Shown piece after piece: positions 10,390 to 22,165 of a stretch of DNA of 64,000 nt (position 1 is its first letter; each line of letters starts with the position of its first letter). The position numbers and the translations under genes were made by a program. The notes under the pieces were generated by a model, which ran no database searches, was not told the DNA's origin, and saw nothing but the letters and a program-made list of their open reading frames with translations. The DNA is from Edolisoma coerulescens (Eukaryota; Chordata; Aves; Passeriformes; Campephagidae), in NCBI GenBank assembly GCA_013397115.1, contig VWZW01007680.1, forward strand, positions 24,747 to 88,746. Direction: 5' to 3'.

Positions 10390-10763
10390 CTGTAACTTTG
10401 CCCCATGACTCTGTGTGAAATCCGTGTCTTGAGCTGTTTGAGGTGAGGAGCATCAAATCCCTTGTCTGGTTCTCTCTGTACAGGCAGATAATCAGGCTGA
10501 AGTTCCATGTGCTCGGATGTTTTTATCTCAGAGCACTTCCACCCTTCCTAATTCCTGCTTCTTTGAAATATTCCTCCATATAAAGTGCAGCAAAGGCTGG
10601 TTTGAAATTGTTCCCTGTCCCCTTTATTTTTCCCATCACTGGCCACTGCTTTTCCTCCAGCCTTGAGATCTGTGAAAAACAAACACTCCCTGGTTTAGTA
10701 TTGATTAAAGCTGGATGGGCTGGCTGGTGGCTTGGGATTTGGGATGGACCCTGACCTCTGGCC

Positions 10764-11027
10764 GGAGGCTCGCTCTTCACGGGAGCCCTGGGCAGAAGAT
10801 GAGTGGGAACAGGTACAGGCTGCACCAGGAGAGGTTTCATCTCTGTGTAACGAAGGAATTTTTCCAGTGAGAACAATCAGTCCCTGGAACAGCCTGGGGC
10901 TTTGAGGAGGTGACTGGACGGGGTGCCAGTTAACCTCCTCTGGGCTCCCTTCCCACAAATGCCTGCACCAGCTGATCTGTCAAGGTCCCTTCCAACCTGG
11001 GCTGTTCTCTGATCCTGTGATTCTAAT
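10764..11027 (+). mobile_element. CR1 LINE 3' fragment, sense strand
   Basis: The stretch follows the CR1 3' end in order: GGAGGCT...CTTCACGGG, GGGAACAGGTACAGGCTGCA, CCAGGAGAGGTTTCAT, CCCTGGAACAGCCTGGGG, and AAGGTCCCTTCCAACCTGGG ending GATCCTGTGATTCT. That tail resembles the ATTCTATG tail typical of CR1. It is a 5'-truncated, non-coding remnant. Confidence 0.8.
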
Positions 11028-11739
11028 TACCTAGTTATATTAATGTTAATTGGGTGATTAACTACATTCTGATATCTGATCAGTGGTAAGAGGCTGCATT
11101 AGAACCTTCTTGAAAGCTGCTGGGAGAAACGACTATTTAATGCCTGAAGATGATTAAAAACCAGCTGCTGGTAGTAAAGTCGCATAAATACGGGACAAAT
11201 TCACCCTGTGGCTCTGAATATAGAAACACTTTCCCTGTTGGAAGCTCAGAACACCTGGCTGCTTCCTTTATCCTAATTTTTTCCTCCCAGTGTTCCACTG
11301 ACTGCCTCCAGCTCCCACCCCATGCAGAGCAACACGTTGGTGTTCCTGCTGTGCTATTCCTGTAGCTGTCCTGGGAGTTTATCTTATCTGCAGGGCAGGA
11401 ATGACGTTTCCCTGTGAGAGTTTCCCCGCGTGCTCAGGGCTGGGCTGTCAGGAAGACAATGATGCTCCGGCTCTCACTTCAGGAAGCTGGGGCAATGCAA
11501 TTTTTATGGCTCAGTGCTGGAGTATTTTGGGGCTCAGAGCACACAAGACTGAGCTCAGCCTCTTGTGTTTCCTCCAAGCACAGCCCGAGGTTGGTATAAA
11601 TAGCAATAAAATCAATCAGCCAGTGCTCCCAAGTTGTGCCAAAAATATTCTGTACTTAACTGCATTTTGGGTCACTGGTATTTTCTAGGCAGCTTAAGCA
11701 AGTGGGGAGCAACAAACTGGCTGCTGTGGTTGTGAGCTG

Positions 11740-12035
11740 GCAGAGATGTATAGAGGCAGACTTGTCCCAAAGAGACCTCAAAGCTCACCCATTCCCAGCC
11801 CCTGCCATGGCCAGGGACACCTTCCACTACCCCAGGTTGCTCCAAGCCCTGTCCAGCCTGGCCTTGGACACTTCCAGGGATGGGGCAGCCACAGCTTCTC
11901 TGGGAAATGTGTGCCAGGGCCTCCCAGGGAACAATTCCTTCCCAGTATCCCATTTAACCCTGCCCTCTGGCAGTGGGATGCCATTCCCCTTGTCTGTCAC
12001 TGTCTGCCTGTATAAAAGTCCCTCTCCCTGAGACA
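11740..12035 (-). mobile_element. CR1 LINE 3' fragment, antisense
   Basis: Read on the plus strand it matches the reverse of CR1: GAGACCTCAAAGCTCACCCA, CCATGGCCAGGGACACCTTC, AGGTTGCTCCAAGCCCTGTC, GGGATGGGGCAGCCACAGCT, GCCATTCCCCTTGTCTGTCA, then AAAAGTCCCTCTCC. It is truncated, with no coding capacity. Confidence 0.85.
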
Positions 12036-12401
12036 TTTCATTCAGAACTTGGTGTCCTGCTCACTGTGCCTCCGAGAGCCGCAGAGCTGGGTGGCCCCAG
12101 TGCCAGCCCCGTGAAGCTCTGCCTTGGCAGCTCAGTCACTGCCCGCTTCTCACTGCGTTGGCCCAGCAGCTCTGCTGGAGGGCAGCAGCTCTCCGGGGCT
12201 CTCACGAGGTCCCTGCTCCCGCTCCCAGACGGCTGAACTGTGCCTGGCCCAGGGGCCAGACTAATGCAAACAGAGGGGCAGCGGCACCGCGGCCACGGGC
12301 AGGGCCAGCCCCGCCGCGGGGTCAGTGTGGAGAGACAGGGTCAGCGCCGATGGGCAGGGTCAGCACTGAGCAGCTCCACCAGCAGCCTGTTGCTACCCTG
12401 C

Positions 12402-12519
12402 CCCATCCCGAACCTTCCCAGCCATCCTGACCCTGTCCCACCATCCTGTGACCGTGCCCACCCATCCCAAACCTTTCCAGCCATCCCAACCCTGTCCCAC
12501 CATCCTGTGACCGTGCCCA
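12402..12519. repeat. Tandem duplication, 59-base period
   Basis: Copy one (12402-12460) and copy two (12461-12519) share CCCATCCC(G/A)AACCTT(T)CC, CAGCCATCC, CCTGTCCCACCATCCTGTGA and CCGTGCCCA with few mismatches. Confidence 0.85.
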
Positions 12520-13654
12520 GCCAAGCTCCCCCTGGGATGCAGGCCCCGTTCCCAGCTGGGATGGCTCCTGCCGGACCCGTGGCAGTGGGAGTTCGGCCCA
12601 TGGGCATTTCAGAATCTGAACAAGGTGCTTGAAAAGTTTTCACTCATGTCATTTATTTTGGTTCTCCTGTGGGTAATTATTAGAAGTGGCAACAGAGCAA
12701 CATCTTGTGTCTCTTTTCTCACGTCTCTGCTGTGGCCTCTTACTGGCCTCTGGGAATTGTGGGCATGGAAAGGACTGGCTCAGTTAAACTCTTTTTTGCC
12801 CAGTTTCTTGCACAGAGCAGTTTGCTGCCTGACAGGGACAGTCTGATGCTATTAGTGACCCAGAAGGACACACAGCAATTCTGATGTATCATCACAGAGT
12901 ACCAGCCTTCCCCAGCCAAAAAAGCTGAGAGATGATGACTTACAGAGGGCTCTGCTGCTGTTCCAAATCCTGTGCTCCATGGATGAAGTCAGGGCTCTTG
13001 CTGCTGCCTTGTCCTCCTTTCTGTCCTACACTAGTGCCTGGTGGAAACAGCAGAAATCAGAACTCAGGTGCACAAAAAGAAAGGACTCCATGGGAAAAAC
13101 AACTGAGAAATTCCCAGCCGAATAGAAAATAAACTTTTTAAGTTCAGCTACTTGTCTGCCATGATTTACTGTCCCATTTCCTTCCCTTCTTAAGATCCAG
13201 GAAGGTGAAATAATGAAAATTTTGCTTCTTCCTCCCAGAGAAGCAAAACAAATAGGGCAGAGGAAGGTGTGTAAGAACCATCCTAGGAAGGGAATAATCC
13301 AACAGTGGTCGTAGACTGTGCTGGGAAGGTTTTTCTTTTAATCCCAGTGAAATTTGGGCTAAGGGGTAATCATCTGACATCACAGCATTATCTTAATCTA
13401 AGTCACTTGCCCTCCACGCTGGCACTTGTGCCTTCATATTAAGCAATCACAGAAATAGAGCCTGTGACATCCAGATCTGTATTTACAATTTAGCTAAAAC
13501 ACAGTTATCTATAAAGTTTTAACTTGAATTAAAACAGTGTGTTCCAAAACCTGCACACAATGGCAAAGTAAGTTGGAATTCTCTGTCACTGCAATCTCAG
13601 ATGTCTTGGCCTGACAGATGTGGGACACATGGGACAGATGTGGGAGCCAGACAG

Positions 13655-13750
13655 AACCACAGTGTGCTTTGGGTTGGAAAGGCCCTTAAAGGTCTGGCAG
13701 TTCCCTCCACCTTCACTAGCCCAGGTTGCTCCAAGCCCCATCCAACGAGA
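13655..13750 (-). mobile_element. Short CR1 LINE fragment, antisense
   Basis: TTTGGGTTGGAAAGGCCCTT, AAAGGTCTGGCAGTTCC and CCCAGGTTGCTCCAAGCCCC match the reversed CR1 3' end. Homology stops near 13746. Confidence 0.75.
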
Positions 13751-14563
13751 TCCACAAGATCCCACAGGTGAGGAGGAGCGAGACACAAACACTGGGCCAA
13801 GCACAAGTGTGTAAGCAGAGGACAGGGGAGATGAGAGGTACCAGCTGTGCTGCTGCAATCTCACTCCACAGTGGAAAAACTGAACCTTTCTCTCAATGAC
13901 AAAGAGCGCCTCGGCCCCATGGGAGCTGCTGGCACCTCTGGAAGCCTGATGGTGAGTGACACGGCTTGGGGGCAGAGATGGCTCATCCAGGGAAACCACA
14001 GTCTGCACACAGAGCTCCTCAGCTCCAGACAAGCCCTGAGCAGCCTCTTCCATTATCTGCCTAGAGATGATTATCTTTGACACCTTTGGATTCCTGGGGG
14101 AAGAGCTCTGTGAGTTATCACACAATTTACATTCCCAAACCCAGCTGGAAAGTGTTACACCTGCTTTTTGAGCACTGTGTGCCTGGAAATAAAGGTTAAG
14201 CAACTTCCTTATGGTTCTTTCATGTACCAAGAGTGAGAAATAAATCAAAAGCACAATTGTCTGTTCCAAATCAGCTTGGCAAGACAACCCTTATCCCTGG
14301 TTGGCTAACTCAGAGCTACAGAAGTTAAATAAGGCTTTTGATCTTGACCACAATAATTTGGGCCACCCTCCCTTCTGCTTACAAATAGACCATGGAGTTC
14401 TGGTAACATCTTAGGTGGGCTTTAAAAAAAGGAACAGTTGGCACAAGGGGTCAGCACAACTGACCAGACAAAGTACAAGTGGAAGGGGAGTAAATCATTA
14501 GCTTGAGCCAGGCCTTGAACCAGATCACTGCAGCAGATGTAGACTTAGCAATTCCCTCTTGCT

Positions 14564-14630
14564 CCAAAGCGAACTTTGGTCCTGTAATAACTGGCAGCTG
14601 ATGCAACGATAAGAGAATGAAGTCTATAAA
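14564..14630 (+). promoter_or_regulatory. Probable LEAP2 promoter: palindromic CAAAG element and TATA box
   Basis: TATAAA at 14625-14630 is 91 bases before the LEAP2 start codon. Upstream, CCAAAG at 14564-14569 and CTTTGG at 14574-14579 form a perfect inverted repeat with a 4-base spacer. Its minus-strand CAAAGTTC resembles an HNF4 half-site, which would fit a liver- and gut-expressed gene. A GATAAG motif lies near 14608. Factor binding is inferred only. Confidence 0.55.
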
Positions 14631-14720
14631 AATGTAGCTGAAAACCTGGGAAGTCCTGACTGGAGCTCTTCGTGCCTCCTCCACCCACGGCTGCTCCAAG
14701 TGACAGCTCCCGCTGGGAAG

Positions 14721-16408
14721 ATGCACTGGTGGAAAGTGATGGCAGCCCTTCTGCTCTGCTCACTGCTGCTCAGCCAGGTAAACTGAGATAATATTGAAAT
14801 AAACAGTTAGAAATAAACTATTTAAAGGGCTAATTCAAAGGACAGACAGTCCATAAAAGCTTTTATGATTTGGATGGACAACTGGCAGGAGTTAAGAGGT
14901 GACAGCAGGGCTTTTAGAGGATTCAGCATCATAAAAATGTAGAGTTACTGCCTAGTGAATCCTGGGCTACTCTGAGCGTAACTCGGTGAAGTGATTCTGC
15001 CTTCCCTCCCAAGAAGATTAAAACCATCATTAATTTTGGTGCATATTTCCTTGGGGTTGGGCTGCAAGCAATGCTTTACCAGAGGGTGCTGCGATCTGAA
15101 AACCAGAAAGATTTCAAGTGCTTCACTTAAAATGAAGACTGTTGACCTCAGCAGCAGAACAAGGAAGCGCTGCAGCTGCCACGTGTCCTGACGGTCAGCC
15201 TGCTCTGTTTCAGACCCACGGCGTGTCCCTGTCCCTGAGCCAGCCCCACGCCCAGCCCCGCAGCCCCCGGCAGCGGCGGATGACGCCCTTCTGGAGAGGG
15301 GTGTCCCTGAGACCCATCGGAGCCTCGTGCAGGGACAACAGCGAGTGCCTCACCATGCTCTGCAGGTAACCACGCTCAGCGCGCTGGGATGGAGAGGAGC
15401 TTCCCACCTGGGCTCATCCCAACGGCATCCAGAGGTCACTCTGTGCATAAAAAAAGATACCAGGAATAGGGATGGGGCAAGAGACTCAGACTCTTTAGTA
15501 AGCAGAGCAAACAGAGCAGAGTCCAGGTCTCCTGAGTGCCAGCCCCAGTCCTTTCACTGCAACCCCAAATAACCTGGCTGGGCAAAGGGAACAGAGGGCT
15601 CCAGACAGCTTTTACAGACCTTACCATTGATCCTTCCTTTTAAAGCATGTACTGATGAAAAGTGAAAAAGCCTGTATTAATGTCTTACCCTAAATTAATC
15701 ACTTTAAGGTGATTATTTAAGCTCAGAGTTTAAAAAACAACTACAATATAAAAAGCTATTTAGTTCTCACTAGACATGAGCAAATTGTCCAACTAATACG
15801 GTTAAATTGATTCGTTAAAATTATCACTTAATGACTGAAAGGTGATTTTGTGTGGCACCTGCTGTACACATACACCAGCAATCAGAGACAGGATAGAAGA
15901 TAGTTGTTTTCTACTATATGTGAATAGCAGTAATGGATAAGTATATCCTATTATTAATGAACATTATTCTAAATAAGTTTATTTTATATTATAAATAAGT
16001 AGGATAAGTAAGTAAATAGGACAAGGTGGTTGGGCTGCTGTGTTTGAAATGCATCCCTGGGTTCTGCTGACCCAGAGCTGAGCTGGAGCAGCAGCTCCAG
16101 GAGGTACAGCCAGAAGAGGAGCCCATGGACAGCGCTGCAGCTCTTCCCAACCCTTCACTGCACTGAGCCTACAGCCCTGGGCAGCTGCAGTTTGTGGAGT
16201 TCTGATGGAAAACAAAGACCAAAAGTGAATCAGGACTGAATAGCTGAGGGGAACACAGCGTGCCTGAGCCCAGCACTGCTGGCACAGGGCACAGAGCTGT
16301 ACCTGGGCCCCCTGGCTGAGCCTGGCAGTGGCAGTCCCAGCCCTCAGTGCCTCATGATGGTTTTTTTCCAGGAAAAACCGCTGCCTCCTCTCCACAGCCT
16401 CGGCGTGA
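14721..16408 (+). CDS. LEAP2: Liver-enriched antimicrobial peptide 2 precursor (ghrelin receptor antagonist), three exons
   Basis: The CDS joins 14721-14777, 15214-15365 and 16372-16408 (81 residues). All introns have GT/AG ends, in phases 0 and 2. The secreted peptide was first described as antimicrobial and is now known as an endogenous antagonist and inverse agonist of the ghrelin receptor. Residues 1 to about 19 are a signal peptide (MAALLLCSLLLSQ). A short propeptide ends in the furin-type site RQRR at residues 38-41. The mature peptide is 40 residues, starting MTPFWRGVSLRPIGASCRD, identical to human over its receptor-active N-terminus. Its four cysteines (mature 17, 23, 28, 33) fit the known 17-28 and 23-33 pairing. 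The C-terminal half is less basic than in human. The gene is intact. Confidence 0.95.
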
Positions 16409-16612
16409 GCTGGCACCAAGCACAGCCTGCACTGTTACTGCTGACCACGCTGCACACACTTGGGATGTATTTATTGACTGCTCAGGAGCTGGAAGGGCCT
16501 CAAGCAATCAGAGTATTTAATATTTCTGTCACATGTGCTGATAAAAGGACTTCAAAGAGCTCGAGAGCATCTCCTCCCACAGCCACGCCTCAGGAGGCCC
16601 CTGGCCAAGCTC

Positions 16613-16618
16613 AATAAA
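16613..16618 (+). terminator. LEAP2 poly(A) signal AATAAA
   Basis: AATAAA about 205 bases after the stop is followed by a T/G-rich stretch (CTCGTTTGGTTTTTTTG), a good downstream element. The LEAP2 mRNA would end near 16635. Confidence 0.8.
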
Positions 16619-16639
16619 AGGGCTCTGCATCTCCTGCTC

Positions 16640-17255
16640 GTTTGGTTTTTTTGTAATGCTGCCTATTATTTATTTGAAGGTGTGAATTAAAATATATATT
16701 CAGCAAAGCAGCTTGGTTTTCCTTGTATCTCGAGCGAAGTGGATGGTGAGCACAGAGCTGGGGCTCAGCTCCACCCAGACTTTGGACATTTATCCTTCCA
16801 CCTGGCAAGAGCATAAAGTAGATCAGGCCCCATCTCCTCCCAGTCCAGCTCTTATCAGCCCTCAGATAAAGGCCTGTTAGAAAGAGGGAGCCAAACTGAT
16901 AATACTGATAGCAATTCCAATATCCCAAATATATCCAGTGATAAGTGGAAGAAAAACGATTTACTTCTAATTACTTCTAATCAAATTTACTTAAATACAT
17001 GTCCTAGACTGACTTTTGCCACTGACCTTATCTCCTGTCTTATAATGAATTGATCAAAATGCTGTTTTGATGTGTTGGATGTCGACTTGGAGGCTGAAAG
17101 ACAAAAAAAAAATATCAGCAAGTCTGGACACACACTCTGGATGCTTCTTTTGTTTCACAGAGCAATAGGATCAAAGAAAGAAAATTCTGCCTAAAAATGC
17201 ACTTCCAGGGAGGAGAAGGCCCCACAAAACAGATACAAGCACAGTGGGTTGAAAG
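16640..17255. other. Gap between the converging ends of LEAP2 and AFF4
   Basis: About 600 bases separate the two predicted 3' ends. It holds short AT-rich direct repeats (TTACTTCTAA near 16961-16980) and an A-run near 17103, and no gene. Confidence 0.6.
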
Positions 17256-17259
17256 TTTA

Positions 17260-20200
17260 ATACAGAAAATCTATTTGATATTTATTAAACTTAGTTTCTC
17301 CAGTTACAGTTTTGCATTGTACAAAGCATTTTAATGACACAGTAGTTAAAAAGATCTTTACAAATTGAAATGTGATACCCTTTTCTCCAAATATTTTAAT
17401 TGCCATAAATTTGTTTAAAAATACACATTAAACGCATGTTTCAGACACTAAACTTTCTATAATCTCAATACCACAAAATACATAGAATATACTATACAGA
17501 TGTGGAAAAATCTAGTTAGTATATAATACTTTGCTCACCATTAACAGCTTTATTACGTGAAATGCACATACTGACTTAGAAATCCTAATTTTGAGCCCCA
17601 AAGTACCCTTTGAAATTTCAAATGTATTGCAACAAATAAAATCACAGTTTGTTTATTTTTTTTCCGGTTTTGGTTGAAGACAGATGCCCAAATCTTTCGA
17701 TAGAAAACAAAATGTAACACATGGACTTGTCATGTACAAAGCATAAAACAGAGACATCCCATTAGTTACTAATAGTACCTTTCTGCAGGATTAATCAGGG
17801 CTTCATTTATAAGTGACAGGTTAAAAGTTACCTCCCCTCCCCAGCCCTCCCCCAAAAGAAAAACCCCTTCTTCACCAAATAATAATTTCAAATAAGATAA
17901 AGGATTTTTAATAAATATATAAGCACTTTATCCTCCATATACAAAATTTTTTTAAAACAATTTAAAAGGGGGACCAGATACAAATGTCAGGAACTGTGCT
18001 TGGAAAGTCATGCCTGGTCCTGGGAGTAGAGTTTGGGATGTGGAATGCCAAGGCAGCGCCAGGAGCCGTGTCCGGGACAGGGATGGAGACTGCCCCAGGG
18101 ACGGGCACACTGGCACGGGGAATTCAATTCCCAGGTGGAATCAGAACAGGGGAAGCACGGCTACACAGCCAGCCCAGCTCCCTGCGAGCTGCCACAGCAG
18201 CTGGAACTGCTGCCACAGCAGATCCCGGGGAGCCCGGCCGGGAGCGGCTCCGGGGGCACCGCTGCCCCTTCCCTCCCCAGGGGCACCACAGCCCAACCCT
18301 CGCCCGGACACACCACGGCTCCCACTGCCCCCTCCTGCTCGGGAATCCCCTCCCGGAGCAGCTGGATCTGCGCGAGCTGGCGAGCAAAGCTCCGGCTCCT
18401 CTCTGCCCTTCAGGATGCCCAGCACTGACCTCATCGCTCGGGAACAGGGGTTTTCCAGAACACTGACACGTCACAGGGAGAAGTCTCAACCCTGACCCAA
18501 GGACTTGTCGGGAAGGTAAGAATTTGGAAGTTGTTTACTCCCCAATGGGTAATTCAAACTTGACTTGCTCAGGCCCTTGTGGATCTGCCTCAATAGAAAC
18601 ACTGCAGTGACAGCGAAGATCTGTTCAGAAAATGACATTAAATACAGCAAAGGTAGTTTCTCTCTCTTTCCAGCAGTTTGCCTTTTGGGCAAACTCCATA
18701 GTTCTCTGCCTACGGCTTTATTTTACTTGCCCCAGGCAAGTGCTACATCATTCCCATAAATTCTGACTCTCTGTGTGTTGGGGCCATTCATAAATACATT
18801 TCAGGGCATTTTTTGTTACCACAGCAATCAAGCCTCAGCAATCTAAAGGAATATACATTGCACTCCTGGATAATATGCAATATTTATCACCAATAAGATG
18901 GTGACTCAGCACTCAATAAATAATATATCAATATAGTCAGTTGCACCATAATCTAAAAACAAGTATAACATATACTTTGGACAGACCGAGTCATATATAT
19001 ATACATATATATTAAAAGACACATACAATACAAATTGCATACTGCCATCGAAGCCAAGGAGAGCCATCCGTCTGCTCTGCTTTATGGCTGAGATTCAAAT
19101 CAAAACAAAACTCTTGGGCTGGTTTACTCTGGTGTCCTGAAGATTTGTTTGGAATTAGAAATGGTTTGCACCTTTATCACCTGGAACCTGCAAGTCTGAG
19201 AGCAAAGTCAAACAGCACAGATAGCTGAGCAAGCCTAGTCTGATTGAGCCATTTTTAAGATTCACCAACTGGGGCCATGATCAGCAATGGAATTAAAATT
19301 ACAGTGTTGATATGTATTGATACATATTCCCTGTCCAGGGAATCATTTGGGAAGCCAGGACTGGGGAGTCCTTCCTTAGTCACTGCTGTGACCTGCACTC
19401 CCTCTGTGGTGCTGGGAGCTGCCAAGGACAGGGACAGAGCCCTCCTACTTTGGCAGAGGGATGGAAGCCTAGGATGTATTTGCCTTTTTTTTTTTTTTTG
19501 GCTATAAAATCTGATCAAGTACAGAACTTTCCTCTTGGAAACAAGGGTCAATCCCAAATTAAGGTTAAGCTTTTGGAATTGTGAGGTTTGAACTGATCTG
19601 TTTGCACCAGCCCCAGCTGCACAAGGCATTTCCTATCCATGCCCAAGCCCCCTGCGGATGCCCCACACGGACACAACACCTGGGACAGCACTCCAGAGGA
19701 TATTCCACCATGGAATTCACCCTTCAGCTGGGACACTTCCAACCAGCTCAGGTCCACATTTTGACATGATGCAAAAAAAGCCTTCTGGTTGTTTGAAGCC
19801 AATTGCTAAGATCCACTGCTCTAGGGATAAGCGATGCGTTTTCAAGAGGCCAATTTCGCGTGACACCAAAAGGTATTTGTGGGACTCTAGTTAAGGAAAA
19901 AAAATTCCCCGAGATGAGACCATTCCTGCTGACAGCAATGGTGACTGTGCACAAAGGAGCAAGCCAAGAACAGCCACGCTGGCTAGTGCAGCACTACACA
20001 CAAACCCACCCATGAATGCAACTTCTACCAAGGGATTTCTCAGCGTCAGAGGTGTGCGAGGCACTTCAGAGGAGGAAAGGAAACACGGCTGACAGTGTCC
20101 CATGCCCACGGCGGGGAGTTTGAGGGTACAGAGTTCTGTCTCCAACAGCAAAGACTAACAGAAAGGTGACCTTGCACAGTGATTCCATAAAAAGGATGCT

Positions 20201-22165
20201 CCGACAGACCTGAAGAGTCGAGTCAGGGAGAGCCCCAGGTCTGTTCCCCGTTTATCAATCCGGACGTAGCAAAGCTTTTCTGGAAGTACAAAACACGCTG
20301 GGACGCAAAGGAAGCTCTACGAAGATGCAGCTACCTTGTAGTAGGTTACTAATTTGCAAAACTTCTAAACTCTTAAAGCCCATAGGACATACTGCAGTAC
20401 TAAGGAGCGTAGAATTCTATTCCTTCTCTCGAGGTTGCCGTGATTTTGGCACTTAACTACACCTACACAAAAAATTTAGTGCAATAATTTTCCTGAACAT
20501 GCACGTTCATATCTGGTACAGAATAAAGGGTTCAACGGGAGAGAAAACAAAGCAGCATTCCACAATCTCACTCCAAAGGATTCAGAGTTGGACTCTGGGG
20601 AAGGAGACCACTGTGATGAGTCAGTTTGTGTGACAGACACCGGGACTTTGAAAAAGGAAATGGAATTTTACCCAAGTACTGCAGAAGACCACTGCATACA
20701 GTATACCTGGTCCTGCTGTAAAACATCTTGTAAACAGTTCATAAAATCTTCATCTAAAAGTAAGGCATAAGGCACACCAGACATGTTGGGGGCACTAAGC
20801 AATACTGAAAGCAGTAGCATTTGAAACCTTTAACTCAGACAAGCACCTCACGTGGAAAGGTACTTTGGTTTGCACTCGGAGAGGGGCCACCTGCAGCTCC
20901 AGCAACCCTCGGTGGCACCCGGCGGCCCCCCGGGAGTGGACGTTACGTGACACCAACGGGACCTTCATCAGCACGGGGTCAAGCCAAGTTTGCCATCCAT
21001 CCTGCACAGAACAGGGCTTCCTGCAGGAGCAGCTCTGCTCCCACCCCACGGTGGCTGCTGCACTGCCAGCCTGTAGTGTCCATCACCCAGCAGACCCTAA
21101 GAGGACAAAATGGACCTCCAGTTCTACTAAAGATTCCTGGTTTCTCAGTCAATGGAAAAGATGCAAATGAGGGTTCTGGTAGGAATTGAGCTACTCTTGG
21201 GTTTGCAACCACAAAGTTCCCCGATTGCGTAACTGTCAAAAAGTGACAAGCACGGAAACAAAAGGTATTTGAAATGAAGAGATGCAAAAAAGCACGAGAT
21301 TGTCCTTTTCCAAAGCCTTTCCTGTTTGCATCGCACCCATCGGACTGAAGGTCATTCCTACACCATTACCTGGACGTTACATTAAATGCAAATTACTGTA
21401 ATGTTTTGTGATTGTTATAGTGTTAATCGATGGCTTGAAGCTGCCTTGGAAACAATCCAAGGCAGATCCAGCTAAATATTTTTCCATATAAATTTCTTTA
21501 TAATTCATTTAAATGAAGTATCTCAATACGTAGAAGAATATCTGGAACTTTTCTATTTAGTACAAATTCTGCAATAATAAATCTGTAGTTGTCATTTATT
21601 AGTCGACTCATAGGCATTAGGCATGAGAAGTATGGTGTCCCTACTCGTTAGAACCTATCAACCCTAGTTCCTTTTACAGGCTCTACCACCACAAGACATT
21701 ACAGAGTAACAAAGCTCACAAAGTACTTAAATAAAGTGTCTAGGTTTAATTTCTAAGTACTCAAAAGGGGAAATTTAGGGAAGAAGAAATAGCTAAAATC
21801 AGCCCCAAAAGGGGCTTTTCAAAATTAAAATTAAAAAAATTAAAATAAATAGGATTTAAACTGACTATTCATGTATTGTGACTGGAATTCCAATGATCTA
21901 TCCATGACAGATCAGCAAAACTACAACTTTTATGTAGCATAATTTTCAAATATTTAAATAACTTAAACCGGGAATACTGAAGAAGTCCACGAACCAGCTG
22001 ATTTGGGGTTAAACACAAACACAAATGAGGATGGGAGACATGGGAAAGCATTCCTTGCTCTTAGTGTCAACTAAGCAATGTGTTATGGCAGTCTTCCTTA
22101 TTGACATGACACAGTGTTGTGGAGAGGAATCAGAGGCAGCTGAAGAACGGGCTGGGGTGGGTTCC
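17260..22165 (-). other. AFF4 3' untranslated region (about 4.9 kb)
   Basis: On the minus strand this follows the AFF4 stop without interruption. It ends at an AATAAA whose complement lies at 17281-17286. A long 3' UTR is typical of AFF4 in mammals. It is AU-rich with several AUUUA motifs, holds an A15 run (plus-strand T15 at 19485-19499) and an AT dinucleotide tract near 18993-19012. It contains no CR1 insertion, unlike the surrounding spacers and introns. The exact end is inferred from the poly(A) signal. Confidence 0.7.
17281..17286 (-). terminator. AFF4 distal poly(A) signal
   Basis: Plus-strand TTTATT reads AATAAA on the AFF4 strand and lies about 4.9 kb after the stop. Other AATAAA-like motifs occur inside the UTR and may give shorter forms. 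Confidence 0.55.

Larger units (their letters stand above)
10390..14560. other. Intergenic spacer between UQCRQ and LEAP2
   Basis: The spacer contains CR1 fragments at 10764-11027, 11740-12035 and 13655-13750 and a 59-base duplication at 12402-12519. Bases 12060-12400 are GC-rich but show no convincing exon or gene family. The remainder shows nothing I can name. Confidence 0.6.

Noticed and set aside
12240..12632. 130-codon frame in GC-rich spacer
   Set aside because: It covers the 59-base duplication and C-rich repeats, with no recognisable protein.
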